From positions 1,364,001 to 1,428,000 of the forward strand of contig JACHMT010000005.1 in the NCBI GenBank assembly GCA_014208095.1: a DNA stretch of 64,000 bases. The letters are read 5' to 3'. A program made the translations under genes and the position numbers. The DNA comes from Actinospineispora eucalypti. GTDB taxonomy: Bacteria > Actinomycetota > Actinomycetes > Mycobacteriales > Pseudonocardiaceae. Below the pieces are notes generated by a model, which had not been told where the DNA came from, ran no database searches, and saw only the letters and a list, made by a program, of their open reading frames with translations. Positions 49,923 through 58,335 of this stretch are shown here, in pieces (the first letter of the stretch is position 1; every line of letters begins with the position of its first letter).

Positions 49923-51482
49923 GTGAGCGGACAGGCCAGCGAAGGGGCGCTCTACGCCGATCTGATCGTCGAGGCGTTCGACCGCCACGGCGATCGGGAG
50001 GCGTTCGTCCACGGCGACCGTCGGATGACCTATGCCGAGGCGAGAGACTTCACGGCCCGGCTGGTCCGCGTCCTGGCCAAGTCCGGTGTCGGCCGTGGCT
50101 CGTCGGTCGCCGCCCTCAGCCCGAACGCGCCCGAGGCGTGGCTCATGCAAGCCGCCGCGTACCTGCGGGGGGCTACCTTCAGCGGCCTCCACCCGCTGGG
50201 GTCTATCGAGGACCACATCCGACTCTGTGACGACGCCGAGGTAGCGGTCCTGCTGGTGCACCCTCGGCTGGCGGAGGTCGGGGCCGCCGTCGTGGAGAAG
50301 GCGTCGACCGTCCATACGGTGCTCACCCTCGGGCCCTCGGACCTCGGCAGGGACGTCCACGAGGTCTGCTCGGAGCAGAGCGGCGGCCCACTGGTCCGCG
50401 AGCCGGGGATCGAGCCGGAGGACACCGCGTGGCTGCAGTACACCGGTGGGACCACGGGCCGGGCAAAGGGTGTGATGCTGCCGCAGCGGGCGCTCGCACA
50501 GCAGGCGGTGTCGTGGCTGGCGTCGTACGGCGTGCCCGAGCGCCCGCGCTACCTCGCGGCGGCGCCGATCACACATGCGGCCGTGCTCCCGGTGCTGCCC
50601 ACCCTGCTGAGGGGTGGCTGTGTCGTGCTCCACGAGGCGTTCGATCCTGCGGCATACCTCAAGACGATCGAGGACGAGCGCATCAACTACACCTTTGGCG
50701 TCCCCACGATGTTGGGCGCTCTGATCGCCACGGCGCGGCAGGGGAACTACGACCTGACCTCGCTCCGCACGTTCGCCTACGGCGCCGCGCCCGTGTCCCC
50801 GTCCTGGCTTCAGGAGGCCCAGGAGACCTTCGGCTCGGTGCTGCTCCAGGGCTACGGGCAGACGGAGTCCGGCGGGTTCATCTGCTCGCTGCGACCGGAC
50901 GAGCACCTGCCGGAGCAGCTGACGTCCTGCGGACGGCCGGCGGTCGGGGTCCGGGTGCAGCTTCAGGACGCCGACGGCGCGGCGGTGTCGCCGGGAGAGA
51001 TCGGCGAGATCGCTGTCCGCTCGCGCGCGGTCATGAGCGGGTACCTCGGCCAGCCTGAGGAGACCGCACACGCGTTGCGGGGCGGCTGGCTCCACACCGG
51101 GGACATCGGCAGGCTCGATGAGCGCGGCTTCCTGCACATCGTCGACCGGGCGAAGGACATGGTGATCACCGGCGGTTTCAACATCTACCCTCGGGAGGTC
51201 GAGGACGTTCTCACCGGGCATCCCGCCGTCTCTGGGGCCGCGGTTGTCGGAGTGCCGGACGAGCGGTGGTGCGAGGCGGTCCGGGCGTACGTGGTCCTGC
51301 GGCCGGGGGAGACGGCGACCGTCGAGGAGCTCACCGCCCTCGTTCGGAGCCGCAAGGGACCTGCCCACGCGCCCAAGGCCGTGGTCTTCGTTCCCGACCT
51401 GCCGACGACCGCGGCGGGGAAGATCGACAAGAAGGTTCTGCGCGAGCTCACCTGGGCGGGCCGGGACCGCCAGGTCAACTAA
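49923..51482 (+). CDS. Acyl-CoA synthetase (AMP-forming), copy 1
   Basis: This is a 519-residue adenylate-forming ligase that activates a carboxylic acid to its CoA thioester with ATP. Motif A3 is QYTGGTTGRAKGVML near residue 178; A5 is LLQGYGQTESGGF; A7/A8 is GGWLHTGDIGRLDERGFLHI and DRAKDMVITGGFNIYPREVED; and the catalytic Lys is in TAAGKIDKKVLRE near the end. The GTG at 49923 follows AGGGAGCAGG. It is about the usual length. A second ligase with closely similar sequence is at 60477. The substrate is unknown. Confidence 0.92.
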   Translation: MSGQASEGALYADLIVEAFDRHGDREAFVHGDRRMTYAEARDFTARLVRVLAKSGVGRGSSVAALSPNAPEAWLMQAAAYLRGATFSGLHPLGSIEDHIRLCDDAEVAVLLVHPRLAEVGAAVVEKASTVHTVLTLGPSDLGRDVHEVCSEQSGGPLVREPGIEPEDTAWLQYTGGTTGRAKGVMLPQRALAQQAVSWLASYGVPERPRYLAAAPITHAAVLPVLPTLLRGGCVVLHEAFDPAAYLKTIEDERINYTFGVPTMLGALIATARQGNYDLTSLRTFAYGAAPVSPSWLQEAQETFGSVLLQGYGQTESGGFICSLRPDEHLPEQLTSCGRPAVGVRVQLQDADGAAVSPGEIGEIAVRSRAVMSGYLGQPEETAHALRGGWLHTGDIGRLDERGFLHIVDRAKDMVITGGFNIYPREVEDVLTGHPAVSGAAVVGVPDERWCEAVRAYVVLRPGETATVEELTALVRSRKGPAHAPKAVVFVPDLPTTAAGKIDKKVLRELTWAGRDRQVN

Positions 51483-51529
51483 GGCTGCCGACTGCTGGCG
51501 GCACCCGACCAGAGAGAGGAACAGACACG

Positions 51530-51697
51530 ATGGCCGACAAGCGGCTCACCGCTTTCCTGTACGCCGTGCACAGCGGGGATCCGGACCAGGTGCGCGCGGT
51601 ACTGGCCGAGGACGTGGTAGTTGCGCTGCAGAACCGGCTCGCGCCCACCCTCGGGGTGCCGGCGCTGGCCCTCGTGCCCCAGGAGGGCGGCCGATGA
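51530..51697 (+). CDS. Short NTF2/SnoaL-like fragment
   Basis: This 55-residue frame starts after AGAGAGGA and ends by overlapping the thiolase start (ATGA), so it looks translated. FLYAVHSGDPDQVRAVLAED resembles the first helices of NTF2-like (SnoaL) domains, which are normally 120-150 residues. The rest of that domain is absent. It is either a truncated gene that now serves as a leader for thiolase translation or a small protein of its own. The family assignment is tentative. Confidence 0.45.
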   Translation: MADKRLTAFLYAVHSGDPDQVRAVLAEDVVVALQNRLAPTLGVPALALVPQEGGR

Positions 51698-52875
51698 GGG
51701 ACGTCGTCGTCGCCGGTGTCGGGATGACCCGCTTCGGCCGCTTCCTCGACCGCTCGTTCGCCTCGCTGGTCACCGAGGCCGTCGGCGCGGCCCTCACCGA
51801 CGCCGGCGCCACCGCTGATAGCGCGGGGCTCGTCTACTACAGCAACAGCGGTGCCGGGCTCATCCAGGGGCAGGAATCCGTCCGCGGGCAGCACGCCGTC
51901 CGCGGCAGCGGTCTCGAGGGCATTCCGTTGATCAACGTGGAGAACGCCTGTGCATCGGGATCGACCGCTGTCAATCAGGCGTGGCTTGCCGTTGCGGCGG
52001 GCCAGGTCGACGTCGCGGTCGCGGTAGGCGCGGAAAAGCTCAACCACGTGGACAAGAGCCGCGCTTTCGTGGTGATGACGGCCGCGTTGGACCAGGACCG
52101 CCTCGACGAGATTTACGCCGATCTCGGTGAGGGTGGGACGGGCTCGGTCTTCATGGACATCTATGCCCGGTTCGCCCGCTGGTACCGGGAGCGGACGGAC
52201 GCGACCCAGAATGACTTCGCCCAGGTCGCGGTCAAGAACCACGCGCACGGCGCGCTCAACCCCAAGGCGCAGTACGGGGGTGTCCTCACCGTCGAGGAAG
52301 TGCTCGCGGCCCGTCCGATCAGCGGGGACCTGACCCTGCCGATGTGCGCGCCGATGTCCGACGGGGCCGCGGCCGCGGTGATCACCACGCCCGAGATCGC
52401 CACCCGGTGGGGGGCCGAGCCGGCACGGCTGCTGGCCACGGCGATCGGAGCCGCCCGTCCCGGTGTCTACGGCGAGCTCGTGCCGGACACCGCGCGCCGC
52501 GCCTATGAGATGGCAGGCCTCGGACCGGAGGACATCGACGTGGTGGAGTGCCACGACGCGGCCTCGCCCGCGGAGTTGATCGTCATGGAGGAGCTTGGGC
52601 TCTGCGAGCCAGGGAAGGCGCCGGCCCTCCTGCGTGAGGGGGCGACCACGCTCGGCGGCAGGCTGCCCATCAATCCGAGCGGCGGGCTGGGCAGCAAGGG
52701 GCACCCGGTCGGCGCGACTGGCCTCGGCCAACTCGTCGAGCTGGTCGACCAGGTGCGAGGAAGGTGCGGGGACCGCCAGGTAGACGGTGCACGGATCGGC
52801 CTCGCGGAGAACGCCGGTGGCTACATCGGCCCCGACGCCGCGGCGGCCTCGGTGACAATCGTCGGAGCGGCGTGA
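51694..52875 (+). CDS. SCP2-type thiolase (lipid-transfer family), copy 1
   Basis: This is a 393-residue thiolase-fold enzyme of the SCP-x/Ltp group, which cleaves 3-ketoacyl-CoA or acts as a retro-aldolase. The nucleophilic Cys is in INVENACASGSTAVNQAW near residue 88, the His-Asp pair in VECHDAASPAELI near residue 283, and the second catalytic region in GGLGSKGHPVGATG near residue 330. The ATG at 51694 has AGGAGG upstream. Ltp-type aldolases usually need a DUF35 partner. None is encoded nearby, so an ordinary thiolase role may be more likely. A paralogue is at 59156. Confidence 0.88.
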   Translation: MRDVVVAGVGMTRFGRFLDRSFASLVTEAVGAALTDAGATADSAGLVYYSNSGAGLIQGQESVRGQHAVRGSGLEGIPLINVENACASGSTAVNQAWLAVAAGQVDVAVAVGAEKLNHVDKSRAFVVMTAALDQDRLDEIYADLGEGGTGSVFMDIYARFARWYRERTDATQNDFAQVAVKNHAHGALNPKAQYGGVLTVEEVLAARPISGDLTLPMCAPMSDGAAAAVITTPEIATRWGAEPARLLATAIGAARPGVYGELVPDTARRAYEMAGLGPEDIDVVECHDAASPAELIVMEELGLCEPGKAPALLREGATTLGGRLPINPSGGLGSKGHPVGATGLGQLVELVDQVRGRCGDRQVDGARIGLAENAGGYIGPDAAAASVTIVGAA

Positions 52876-52984
52876 GTCAGCGGCACGTCCCGTCGCGCTC
52901 CCACACATCACCGTCGACTCGGCTCGGAGCGTGCGCCCATCGGACACCGTGCCGCCGCGGCATGGGCGACCCGTCAGGGCTATA

Positions 52985-53004
52985 TTGACTAACTAGTAAG
53001 TATT
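52985..53004. promoter_or_regulatory. TetR operator 2, upstream of the first MDR reductase
   Basis: TTGACTAACTAGTAAGTATT has a perfect inner palindrome ACTWACTAGTWAGT and lies 39-58 bp before the start at 53043. It marks a second promoter within the cluster, driving the reductase-LLM-hydratase unit. Confidence 0.75.
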
Positions 53005-53042
53005 GTGTCACGCTCGGCAACGGTCTCAGCGGGAGGTGGAGG

Positions 53043-54011
53043 GTGCGCGCAGCTCAAGTGCTGGGCTTCGACGGGCCGTCGGCGGTGCGGGTGCAGGACG
53101 TCGCCGAGCCCGTCGTCGGCCCGGGTGACGTGGTGGTCGATGTCCGGGCGGCGGGCGTGGTCTTCCCGGACCTCCTGCACACTCGTGGCCTCTACCAGGA
53201 GCAGCACGACCCGCCGTTCACCCTGGGCGGGGAATGCGCCGGGGTCGTGCGGACCGCGCCCGAGGGTTCTCGATTCGCGCCGGGCGACCGCGTGGCTGGA
53301 CTGATGCGGATCGGGGCGTTCGCCGAGACCGTGGCGGTGCCCGAGCACTTGGTCCAACCATTGCCTGGCCGGCTCTCGTACGCCGAGGGGACCTGCTTGC
53401 CGATCAACTACCTCACAGCCCAGTTCGCCCTGCGCGAGAGAGGCAGCCTCGCGCCCGGGGAGACCGTTCTGGTGCACGGCGCCGCCGGTGGGGTAGGGAC
53501 CGCCACCATCCAGTTGGCGGTCGCGTCCGGTGCCCGTGTGATCGCGGTGACGTCCAGCTCGGAGAAGGCCGAACTGGCCCATAAGGTCGGTGCCCACCAC
53601 GTAGTCGACGCGACCTCGTTCCGCGACGAGGTCCTGGAGGCGACCGCCGGCGCGGGCGTGGACGTGATCGTCGACCCGGTGGGCGGCGACCGCTTCACCG
53701 ACTCGCTGCGCTGCCTACGTCCGCTGAGCGGTCGGCTGCTCGTCGTGGGCTTCACCGCGGGGGACATACCGACGGTCAAGGTAAACCGGCTCCTCCTCAC
53801 GAACACCGACGTGCGCGGAGTGGGCTGGGCGAAGCCCGCGTTCGATACGCCCGGCTTCGTCACGCGGCACTGGGCGGACCTGCTGCCGCACATCCACTCC
53901 GGTGCCGTCGTGCCACCCGTCGCCGAGGTCTTTCCGCTCGACCGAGTGGTCGAGGCGCTCGCCGTCGTCGACGAGCGACGAGTGCTCGGAAAGGTCGTCC
54001 TGCGGCCGTGA
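53043..54011 (+). CDS. Zinc-free MDR quinone/enoyl reductase, copy 1
   Basis: This is a 322-residue medium-chain dehydrogenase/reductase of the quinone oxidoreductase group. The N-terminal GroES-like barrel lacks the zinc-ligand Cys/His set. The nucleotide-binding motif is LVHGAAGGVGTATIQLAVA near residue 140, with NADPH preference suggested by TSSSEKAELA. The GTG start is preceded by GGGAGGTGGA. In CoA-ester pathways such enzymes often act as enoyl-CoA reductases. The next gene begins near its stop. Confidence 0.88.
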   Translation: MRAAQVLGFDGPSAVRVQDVAEPVVGPGDVVVDVRAAGVVFPDLLHTRGLYQEQHDPPFTLGGECAGVVRTAPEGSRFAPGDRVAGLMRIGAFAETVAVPEHLVQPLPGRLSYAEGTCLPINYLTAQFALRERGSLAPGETVLVHGAAGGVGTATIQLAVASGARVIAVTSSSEKAELAHKVGAHHVVDATSFRDEVLEATAGAGVDVIVDPVGGDRFTDSLRCLRPLSGRLLVVGFTAGDIPTVKVNRLLLTNTDVRGVGWAKPAFDTPGFVTRHWADLLPHIHSGAVVPPVAEVFPLDRVVEALAVVDERRVLGKVVLRP

Positions 54012-54052
54012 GCGAGGCGACCCGAGGAACTGTTCGAGAGAGGCGAGCGACG

Positions 54053-55081
54053 ATGCGACTGGGTGTATTCGTGGCCTACTGGCCCTGGTTCACCTACGAC
54101 GAACAGGTGGCGTTGGCCAGGCGGGCCGACCGGCTCGGCTACGACTCGGTCTGGGTAGCCGAGGGATACGGGCAGGAAGCCGTCGCGATCCTCGGGGCAC
54201 TATCCGCGGTGACCGAGCAGATCCGGCTCGGCACCGGCATCCTGCAGATCCCTGCCCGACAGCCCGCGGCCGCTGCCACCGCGGCCGCGACACTGGACCG
54301 GATCTCCGGCGGCCGGTTGTTGCTCGGTCTCGGGCTCTCTGGACCACAGGTGTCGGAGGGTTGGTACGGAGTCCCCTTCACCGCGCCGCTGCGGCGGACC
54401 CGCGAGTACGTCGAGATCGTTCGAATGGCCTGCTCGGGGGACCGGCTGACCTACCCCGGCCGCGAGTGGACGATCCCGTATGAGGGCGGACTGCGCCTGG
54501 GTAAGCCGCTGAAGATGCTCGGCGGCGGTCCGATCCAGAGTCGGATCCCGATCTACCTCGGCGTCGGCGGGCAGCGGACGGTCGAACAGTGCGGCGAGAT
54601 CGCCGACGGCTGGTTCCCGTTCCTGTTCAGCCCCGAGCACTCCGCGATGCTGACCGAGCCGCTCCTGCGCGGCCTGGCCCGCTCAGGGCGGGACCGCTCC
54701 GCCATGACGATTGCCGCGGCGGTTCCGGCAGCCCTGCACGAGGACTTGGCCACGGCTCGCGACCTCGTGCGCCCGCTGCTCGCCTTCTACCTGGGCGGGA
54801 TGGGGTCGAGGGAGAAGAACTTCTACACCGAACTGGCTGTGCGTTACGGGCACGGGGCGAGTGCCCGGGAATGCCAGGACCGCTTCCTCGCCGGCGACCG
54901 GCGCGGGGCGGAGGCGGCGTTGACGCCCGAGCTGATCGACCTGGTCACGATCGCCGCCACCCCGACCACGCTGGAGAAGTCGGTGGCCCGGTTCGCCGGC
55001 GCCGATGTCGACACGCTCGTCGTGGTGCCCTTCGGCGACCGCCCCGCGGTCCTCGAAGCCCTGGCGGGAGTCCTCGCGTGA
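54053..55081 (+). CDS. LLM-class flavin-dependent (F420-type) oxidoreductase
   Basis: This is a 342-residue TIM-barrel protein of the luciferase-like monooxygenase family, the branch that includes F420-dependent methylene-H4MPT reductase-like enzymes. It shows RADRLGYDSVWVAEGYGQEA near residue 20, IRLGTGILQIPARQPAAAA and the later GGGPIQSRIPIYLGVGGQ. I chose the ATG at 54053 with GAGAGAGGCGAG upstream; a GTG at 54008 overlapping the previous stop is an alternative. It may oxidise or reduce a ring or side chain of the pathway substrate; whether it uses F420 or FMN cannot be told. Confidence 0.85.
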   Translation: MRLGVFVAYWPWFTYDEQVALARRADRLGYDSVWVAEGYGQEAVAILGALSAVTEQIRLGTGILQIPARQPAAAATAAATLDRISGGRLLLGLGLSGPQVSEGWYGVPFTAPLRRTREYVEIVRMACSGDRLTYPGREWTIPYEGGLRLGKPLKMLGGGPIQSRIPIYLGVGGQRTVEQCGEIADGWFPFLFSPEHSAMLTEPLLRGLARSGRDRSAMTIAAAVPAALHEDLATARDLVRPLLAFYLGGMGSREKNFYTELAVRYGHGASARECQDRFLAGDRRGAEAALTPELIDLVTIAATPTTLEKSVARFAGADVDTLVVVPFGDRPAVLEALAGVLA

Positions 55082-55875
55082 GCGGGGCAACGGTCCAGGT
55101 CGAACGGCGCGGCGCGCTCGCTCGGATCGCGTTGTGCCGCCCTGAGCGTCACAACGCCCAGAACCTGGAGATGTGGCGGGAGCTGCGGACGGCGGGTCTG
55201 CGGCTCGGCGAGGACCCCGAGGTCCGCGCGGCGGTCCTGGTCGGGGAGGGACAGTCGTTCAGCTCCGGCCTGGACCTGGCCGAGATGCGGCCGGGCGGGT
55301 TCCTACACGCGGTCGCGGAGTCGAGCGACGCGGACGCCCTCACCCTCATCGAGGAGGCACAGGCCGCATTCGGGTGGATCGGCGCGGCCCCGTTCCCGGT
55401 GGTCGCCGCTGTCCGCGGTGTCGCCGTCGGTGCCGGGATCCAGCTCGCCCTCGCCTGCGACGTCCGCATCGTCGCCGAGGACACCACCCTAGCCGTCGCG
55501 GAGCTTGGCCTGGGTGCGGTCCCCGACCTCGGAGCGACGGTCGACCTGCCCCGAGTGGTCGGGCTCGAGCGGGCTCTGGACCTGATCCTCAGCGCGCGGC
55601 GCTTCGACGGGAACGAGGCTGTGGCACTCGGTCTCGCCCTCCGCGCCGTGCCGTCCGCCGAGGTCGAGTCCGAGGCGCTCGCCTACGCCGAGCGGCTCGC
55701 CGCCGCGCCGCGAGCAGCTTTGGCGTGGGCCAAGGCCGCCACCCGCGAGAAGGACTCGGCGCGCAGCCTCCACCTCGCCGCGCTGGGTCAGGTGGAGTGC
55801 GTGCGCGCCATGCTCACCGCGGGAATATCGCCCCGAGCAACTTCTCGATCTGCCGCGACAACTCCTCGGGGGTGA
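55078..55875 (+). CDS. Enoyl-CoA hydratase/isomerase family, copy 1
   Basis: This is a 265-residue crotonase-fold protein. The oxyanion-hole segments are GEGQSFSSGLDLAEM near residue 60 and AAVRGVAVGAGIQLALACDV near residue 112. At the position of the first catalytic Glu of hydratases the sequence has Ile-Gln (GIQLAL rather than GxELAL). The second Glu, in AELGLGAVPDLGAT, is kept. It may therefore be an isomerase or hydrolase rather than a classical hydratase. The GTG at 55078 overlaps the LLM gene stop. Its 3' end overlaps the opposite-strand TetR gene by 62 bp. Confidence 0.8.
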   Translation: MSGATVQVERRGALARIALCRPERHNAQNLEMWRELRTAGLRLGEDPEVRAAVLVGEGQSFSSGLDLAEMRPGGFLHAVAESSDADALTLIEEAQAAFGWIGAAPFPVVAAVRGVAVGAGIQLALACDVRIVAEDTTLAVAELGLGAVPDLGATVDLPRVVGLERALDLILSARRFDGNEAVALGLALRAVPSAEVESEALAYAERLAAAPRAALAWAKAATREKDSARSLHLAALGQVECVRAMLTAGISPRATSRSAATTPRG

Positions 55876-56386
55876 CGGGTCCCGTGGGGTCGTACCAGCG
55901 GTAGAGGGTGGCCAGCATCGACAGGACCAGGTTCGCCGCGATCGTCGTGTCGACACCGCGCTCCACCGGGAGGCACTCGTCGAGCAGGAGCCGGAAGTCC
56001 TGCGTACGGGCGTGTGCCCAGGAGCGGAACGTCTCGCGGCCCTGTTCAGACAGCTCGACCTCTTCGCTGAAGACGATGGCGTAGAAGGTGCGGTTGGCTG
56101 ACGCTGCCTCGATGTGCGCGGAGATCAGCCCGCGCAACCTGGTCTCCGGCGGCTCGCCGCTCTCCAGGACCTCCTTGAGGCGTCTGCCCAGATCGCCGGT
56201 GACCACGTCGACCATGAGGTCGAGCAGGTGCTGTTTGCTGCGGGTGTACTTGTAGACGGTCGGCCGGGAGATGCCGGCCGCCTCGGCGATGTCGTCGATG
56301 GTGGCGTTGCGGTAGCCCTTGCCGCGGAAGGCTTCGGCCGCCGCCGCAACCAACGCGGTCGTGTCTGTCGCCCGTTCCCGTGCCAT
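55814..56386 (-). CDS. TetR-family regulator of the catabolic cluster
   Basis: This is a 190-residue TetR-type repressor. The helix-turn-helix is ATIDDIAEAAGISRPTVYKY near residue 27, followed by a C-terminal domain with LRGLISAHIEAASANRTFYA that resembles TetR_C domains of fatty-acid and KstR-like regulators. It lies inside the cluster. Three near-identical palindromes occur at the promoters of the flanking operons, and a weaker one precedes its own gene. It most likely binds these and is released by a pathway CoA thioester. Confidence 0.85.
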   Translation of the reverse strand: MARERATDTTALVAAAAEAFRGKGYRNATIDDIAEAAGISRPTVYKYTRSKQHLLDLMVDVVTGDLGRRLKEVLESGEPPETRLRGLISAHIEAASANRTFYAIVFSEEVELSEQGRETFRSWAHARTQDFRLLLDECLPVERGVDTTIAANLVLSMLATLYRWYDPTGPVTPEELSRQIEKLLGAIFPR

Positions 56387-56389
56387 TGG

Positions 56390-57544
56390 CTAATACTGCC
56401 TGGTCAGTTCAGCTCTCAGAACCGCGGCCCCCGTCGCGTCCGGCACCCCGGCCTCGCGCAGGACCTCTTCGGTGTGCTCACCGAGCCTCGGCACCTCGGT
56501 CCGGGGCCCGGGGGCGGTCCCGTTCACGACGAGTGGCTGCCGCAGGTATCGACGGCTCCCTACTGTCTGCAGCAGGCCCCGCCCGTGCAGGTGTGGGCCC
56601 GCGACCAGGCTGGCGAGGTCCTGGACGGCTCCGTACGCGATGCCCGCGGAGGGCAGGACCTGCTCCCAGTGGGTCAGGGGCTCGGCGGCGATGCGGCTGC
56701 TCAGCGCGGCGCGGATCTCGTCGCGGCGGGCGGCTCGCTCCGGCCCCGGGACGTCGGCCAGGGTCTCCAACCGCAGCTCCGCGCAGAGCGCCCGCCAGAA
56801 GTGGTCCTCGAAGGCGATGGAGAGCGAGATCCAGCGTCCGTCGGCGGTCGCGAACAACCCGTAGCCGGGATCCTGTCCGAGCGTGTCGGCGGGCATGCCA
56901 TTGGCCGTGGGCACGAGTCGGGTCACCACGAACGACATCAGGGCGTCGAACATGCCGACGTCGTAGTGCCCGCCGTGGCCACTGGCCACACGGCCCGCCA
57001 GCCCGGTGAGCGCGGCGATCGCGGCGAACAGCCCGGCAGCCACATCGGCCAGAGCGACCGGCGGTACTACCGGCACCTCCGCGTCGAGCAGGCCCGTCAC
57101 GGCCTGGAAGGACAGGTCGTGGGCCGGCCGGTCGCGGTAAGGGCCGTCTTGGCCGAAACCGGAGACGGACACCACCACCAGCCCTGGATGATCCCTGGTG
57201 AGCTCGGCGGGGGAGAGCCCCAGCCTGCTGAGCACACCGGGACGGAATCCCTCCACCAATACGTCGGCCCGGGCGATCAGTGCCCGACAGGCCTCGAGGC
57301 CCGCTGGCGTCTTCAGGTCCAGGGCGACGGAGCGCTTGCCGCGGTTGAGCGCCGCGTAGTGGCCGGGAAAGACTCGTGACGGGTCCCCGCCCCTCGGGCG
57401 CTCCACCTGCACGACGTCCGCCCCGAGATCGCCAAGGATCATGGTGGCGAACGGCCCGGGGTACTGCTCGGCCAGGCTGACGACGCGGTATCCCTCGAGT
57501 GGCCGCACCGCCTCGGCGCGGTCACTCATGCCCTGATCGCTCAT
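56390..57544 (-). CDS. CaiB/BaiF family CoA-transferase
   Basis: This is a 384-residue class III CoA-transferase, which swaps CoA between carboxylic acids, or a racemase of the AMACR type. Visible are VVSLAEQYPGPFATMILGDL near the start, GADVVQVERPRGGDP, the LNRGKRSVALDLKTPAG signature and YDVGMFDALMSF. The conserved catalytic Asp region HDLSFQAVTGLL is near residue 150. I chose the ATG at 57544, overlapping the SDR stop (ATGA). An in-frame ATG five codons later would also do. Its last bases overlap the weak operator in front of tetR. Confidence 0.9.
   Translation of the reverse strand: MSDQGMSDRAEAVRPLEGYRVVSLAEQYPGPFATMILGDLGADVVQVERPRGGDPSRVFPGHYAALNRGKRSVALDLKTPAGLEACRALIARADVLVEGFRPGVLSRLGLSPAELTRDHPGLVVVSVSGFGQDGPYRDRPAHDLSFQAVTGLLDAEVPVVPPVALADVAAGLFAAIAALTGLAGRVASGHGGHYDVGMFDALMSFVVTRLVPTANGMPADTLGQDPGYGLFATADGRWISLSIAFEDHFWRALCAELRLETLADVPGPERAARRDEIRAALSSRIAAEPLTHWEQVLPSAGIAYGAVQDLASLVAGPHLHGRGLLQTVGSRRYLRQPLVVNGTAPGPRTEVPRLGEHTEEVLREAGVPDATGAAVLRAELTRQY
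56392..56411. promoter_or_regulatory. Possible weak TetR operator upstream of tetR
   Basis: AATACTGCCTGGTCAGTTCA keeps about half of the cluster operator (AATACTAACTAATAAGTCAA) and lies six bases before the tetR start, overlapping the end of the CoA-transferase gene. It could give low-affinity autorepression. Confidence 0.3.
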
Positions 57545-58326
57545 GGTGTGATCGCGTAGCCGCCGTTGACCGGGTAGGTCTGCCCGGTCACCCACGCCGC
57601 GGCGTCCGAGGCGAGGAACAGCACCGCGTTGGCGGCGTCGGCCGGCTCGCCGAAGCGGCGGATGACATAGCCGCGCAGCGCCTTCCTGGCCACCTCGGGA
57701 TCGGCGATGGCCGACGCCACACCAGGGGTGTTGACGGTCGACAGCGCCACGCAGTTCGCGGTGATCCCGTGCCGGCCGACGGACTTGGCCAACCCTCGGG
57801 AGAAGCCGGCCGCGCCGGCCTTGGCGCCGCCGTAGACGGCGAGGTTGGGCTCACCGGTGCGGCCCGCGTCGGAGATGACGGACACGATCCGGCCGTAGCC
57901 GCGCTCGACCATGTCCGGCAACACGGCGCGGCACCCATTGAGGACCCCGTAGAAGTTGGTGGCGATCCACGGCTCCCAGTCCTTGGGGTCGGTCTCCCAG
58001 AACGGCGGGGTGTGGGCCAGCGGATCGTCGGCGGGGCCGGCGTTGCCCGCGTTGTTGACCAGCACGTCGATCGGGCCGAGCTGCTCGGTCCCGTGCGCCA
58101 CCATGGCCGTCACGTCGTCGAGGTCGGTGACGTCGCAGCGAAGCGCGAGCGCTCGGCCACCCTGCTCGCTGATCTCGGCGGCCACCGCCTCCGCCCGGTC
58201 GAGGTGGTAGTCGTTGACCACCACGGCGCCTCCATAGGCGGCGATGTGCAGGGCGACCTGCCGGCCGACCCCCTGTCCGGCGCCGGTGACCAGGGCGGTG
58301 CGGCCGGTCATGTCCAGGACGTTCAC
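57541..58326 (-). CDS. Short-chain dehydrogenase/reductase
   Basis: This 261-residue SDR has the NAD(P) motif TGAGQGVGRQVA near residue 12, NNAGNAG near residue 90 and the active-site Tyr-x3-Lys in YGGAKAG near residue 160, with an upstream Ser in SVISDAG. VNDYHLDRAEAV after the second strand suggests NAD+ preference (acidic residue). The GTG start has AGGAGAA upstream. In this operon it probably oxidises a 3-hydroxyacyl-CoA, or a cyclic hydroxyacyl-CoA, to the keto form for the thiolase. Confidence 0.9.
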   Translation of the reverse strand: MNVLDMTGRTALVTGAGQGVGRQVALHIAAYGGAVVVNDYHLDRAEAVAAEISEQGGRALALRCDVTDLDDVTAMVAHGTEQLGPIDVLVNNAGNAGPADDPLAHTPPFWETDPKDWEPWIATNFYGVLNGCRAVLPDMVERGYGRIVSVISDAGRTGEPNLAVYGGAKAGAAGFSRGLAKSVGRHGITANCVALSTVNTPGVASAIADPEVARKALRGYVIRRFGEPADAANAVLFLASDAAAWVTGQTYPVNGGYAITP

Positions 58327-58335
58327 GGGGTTCTC

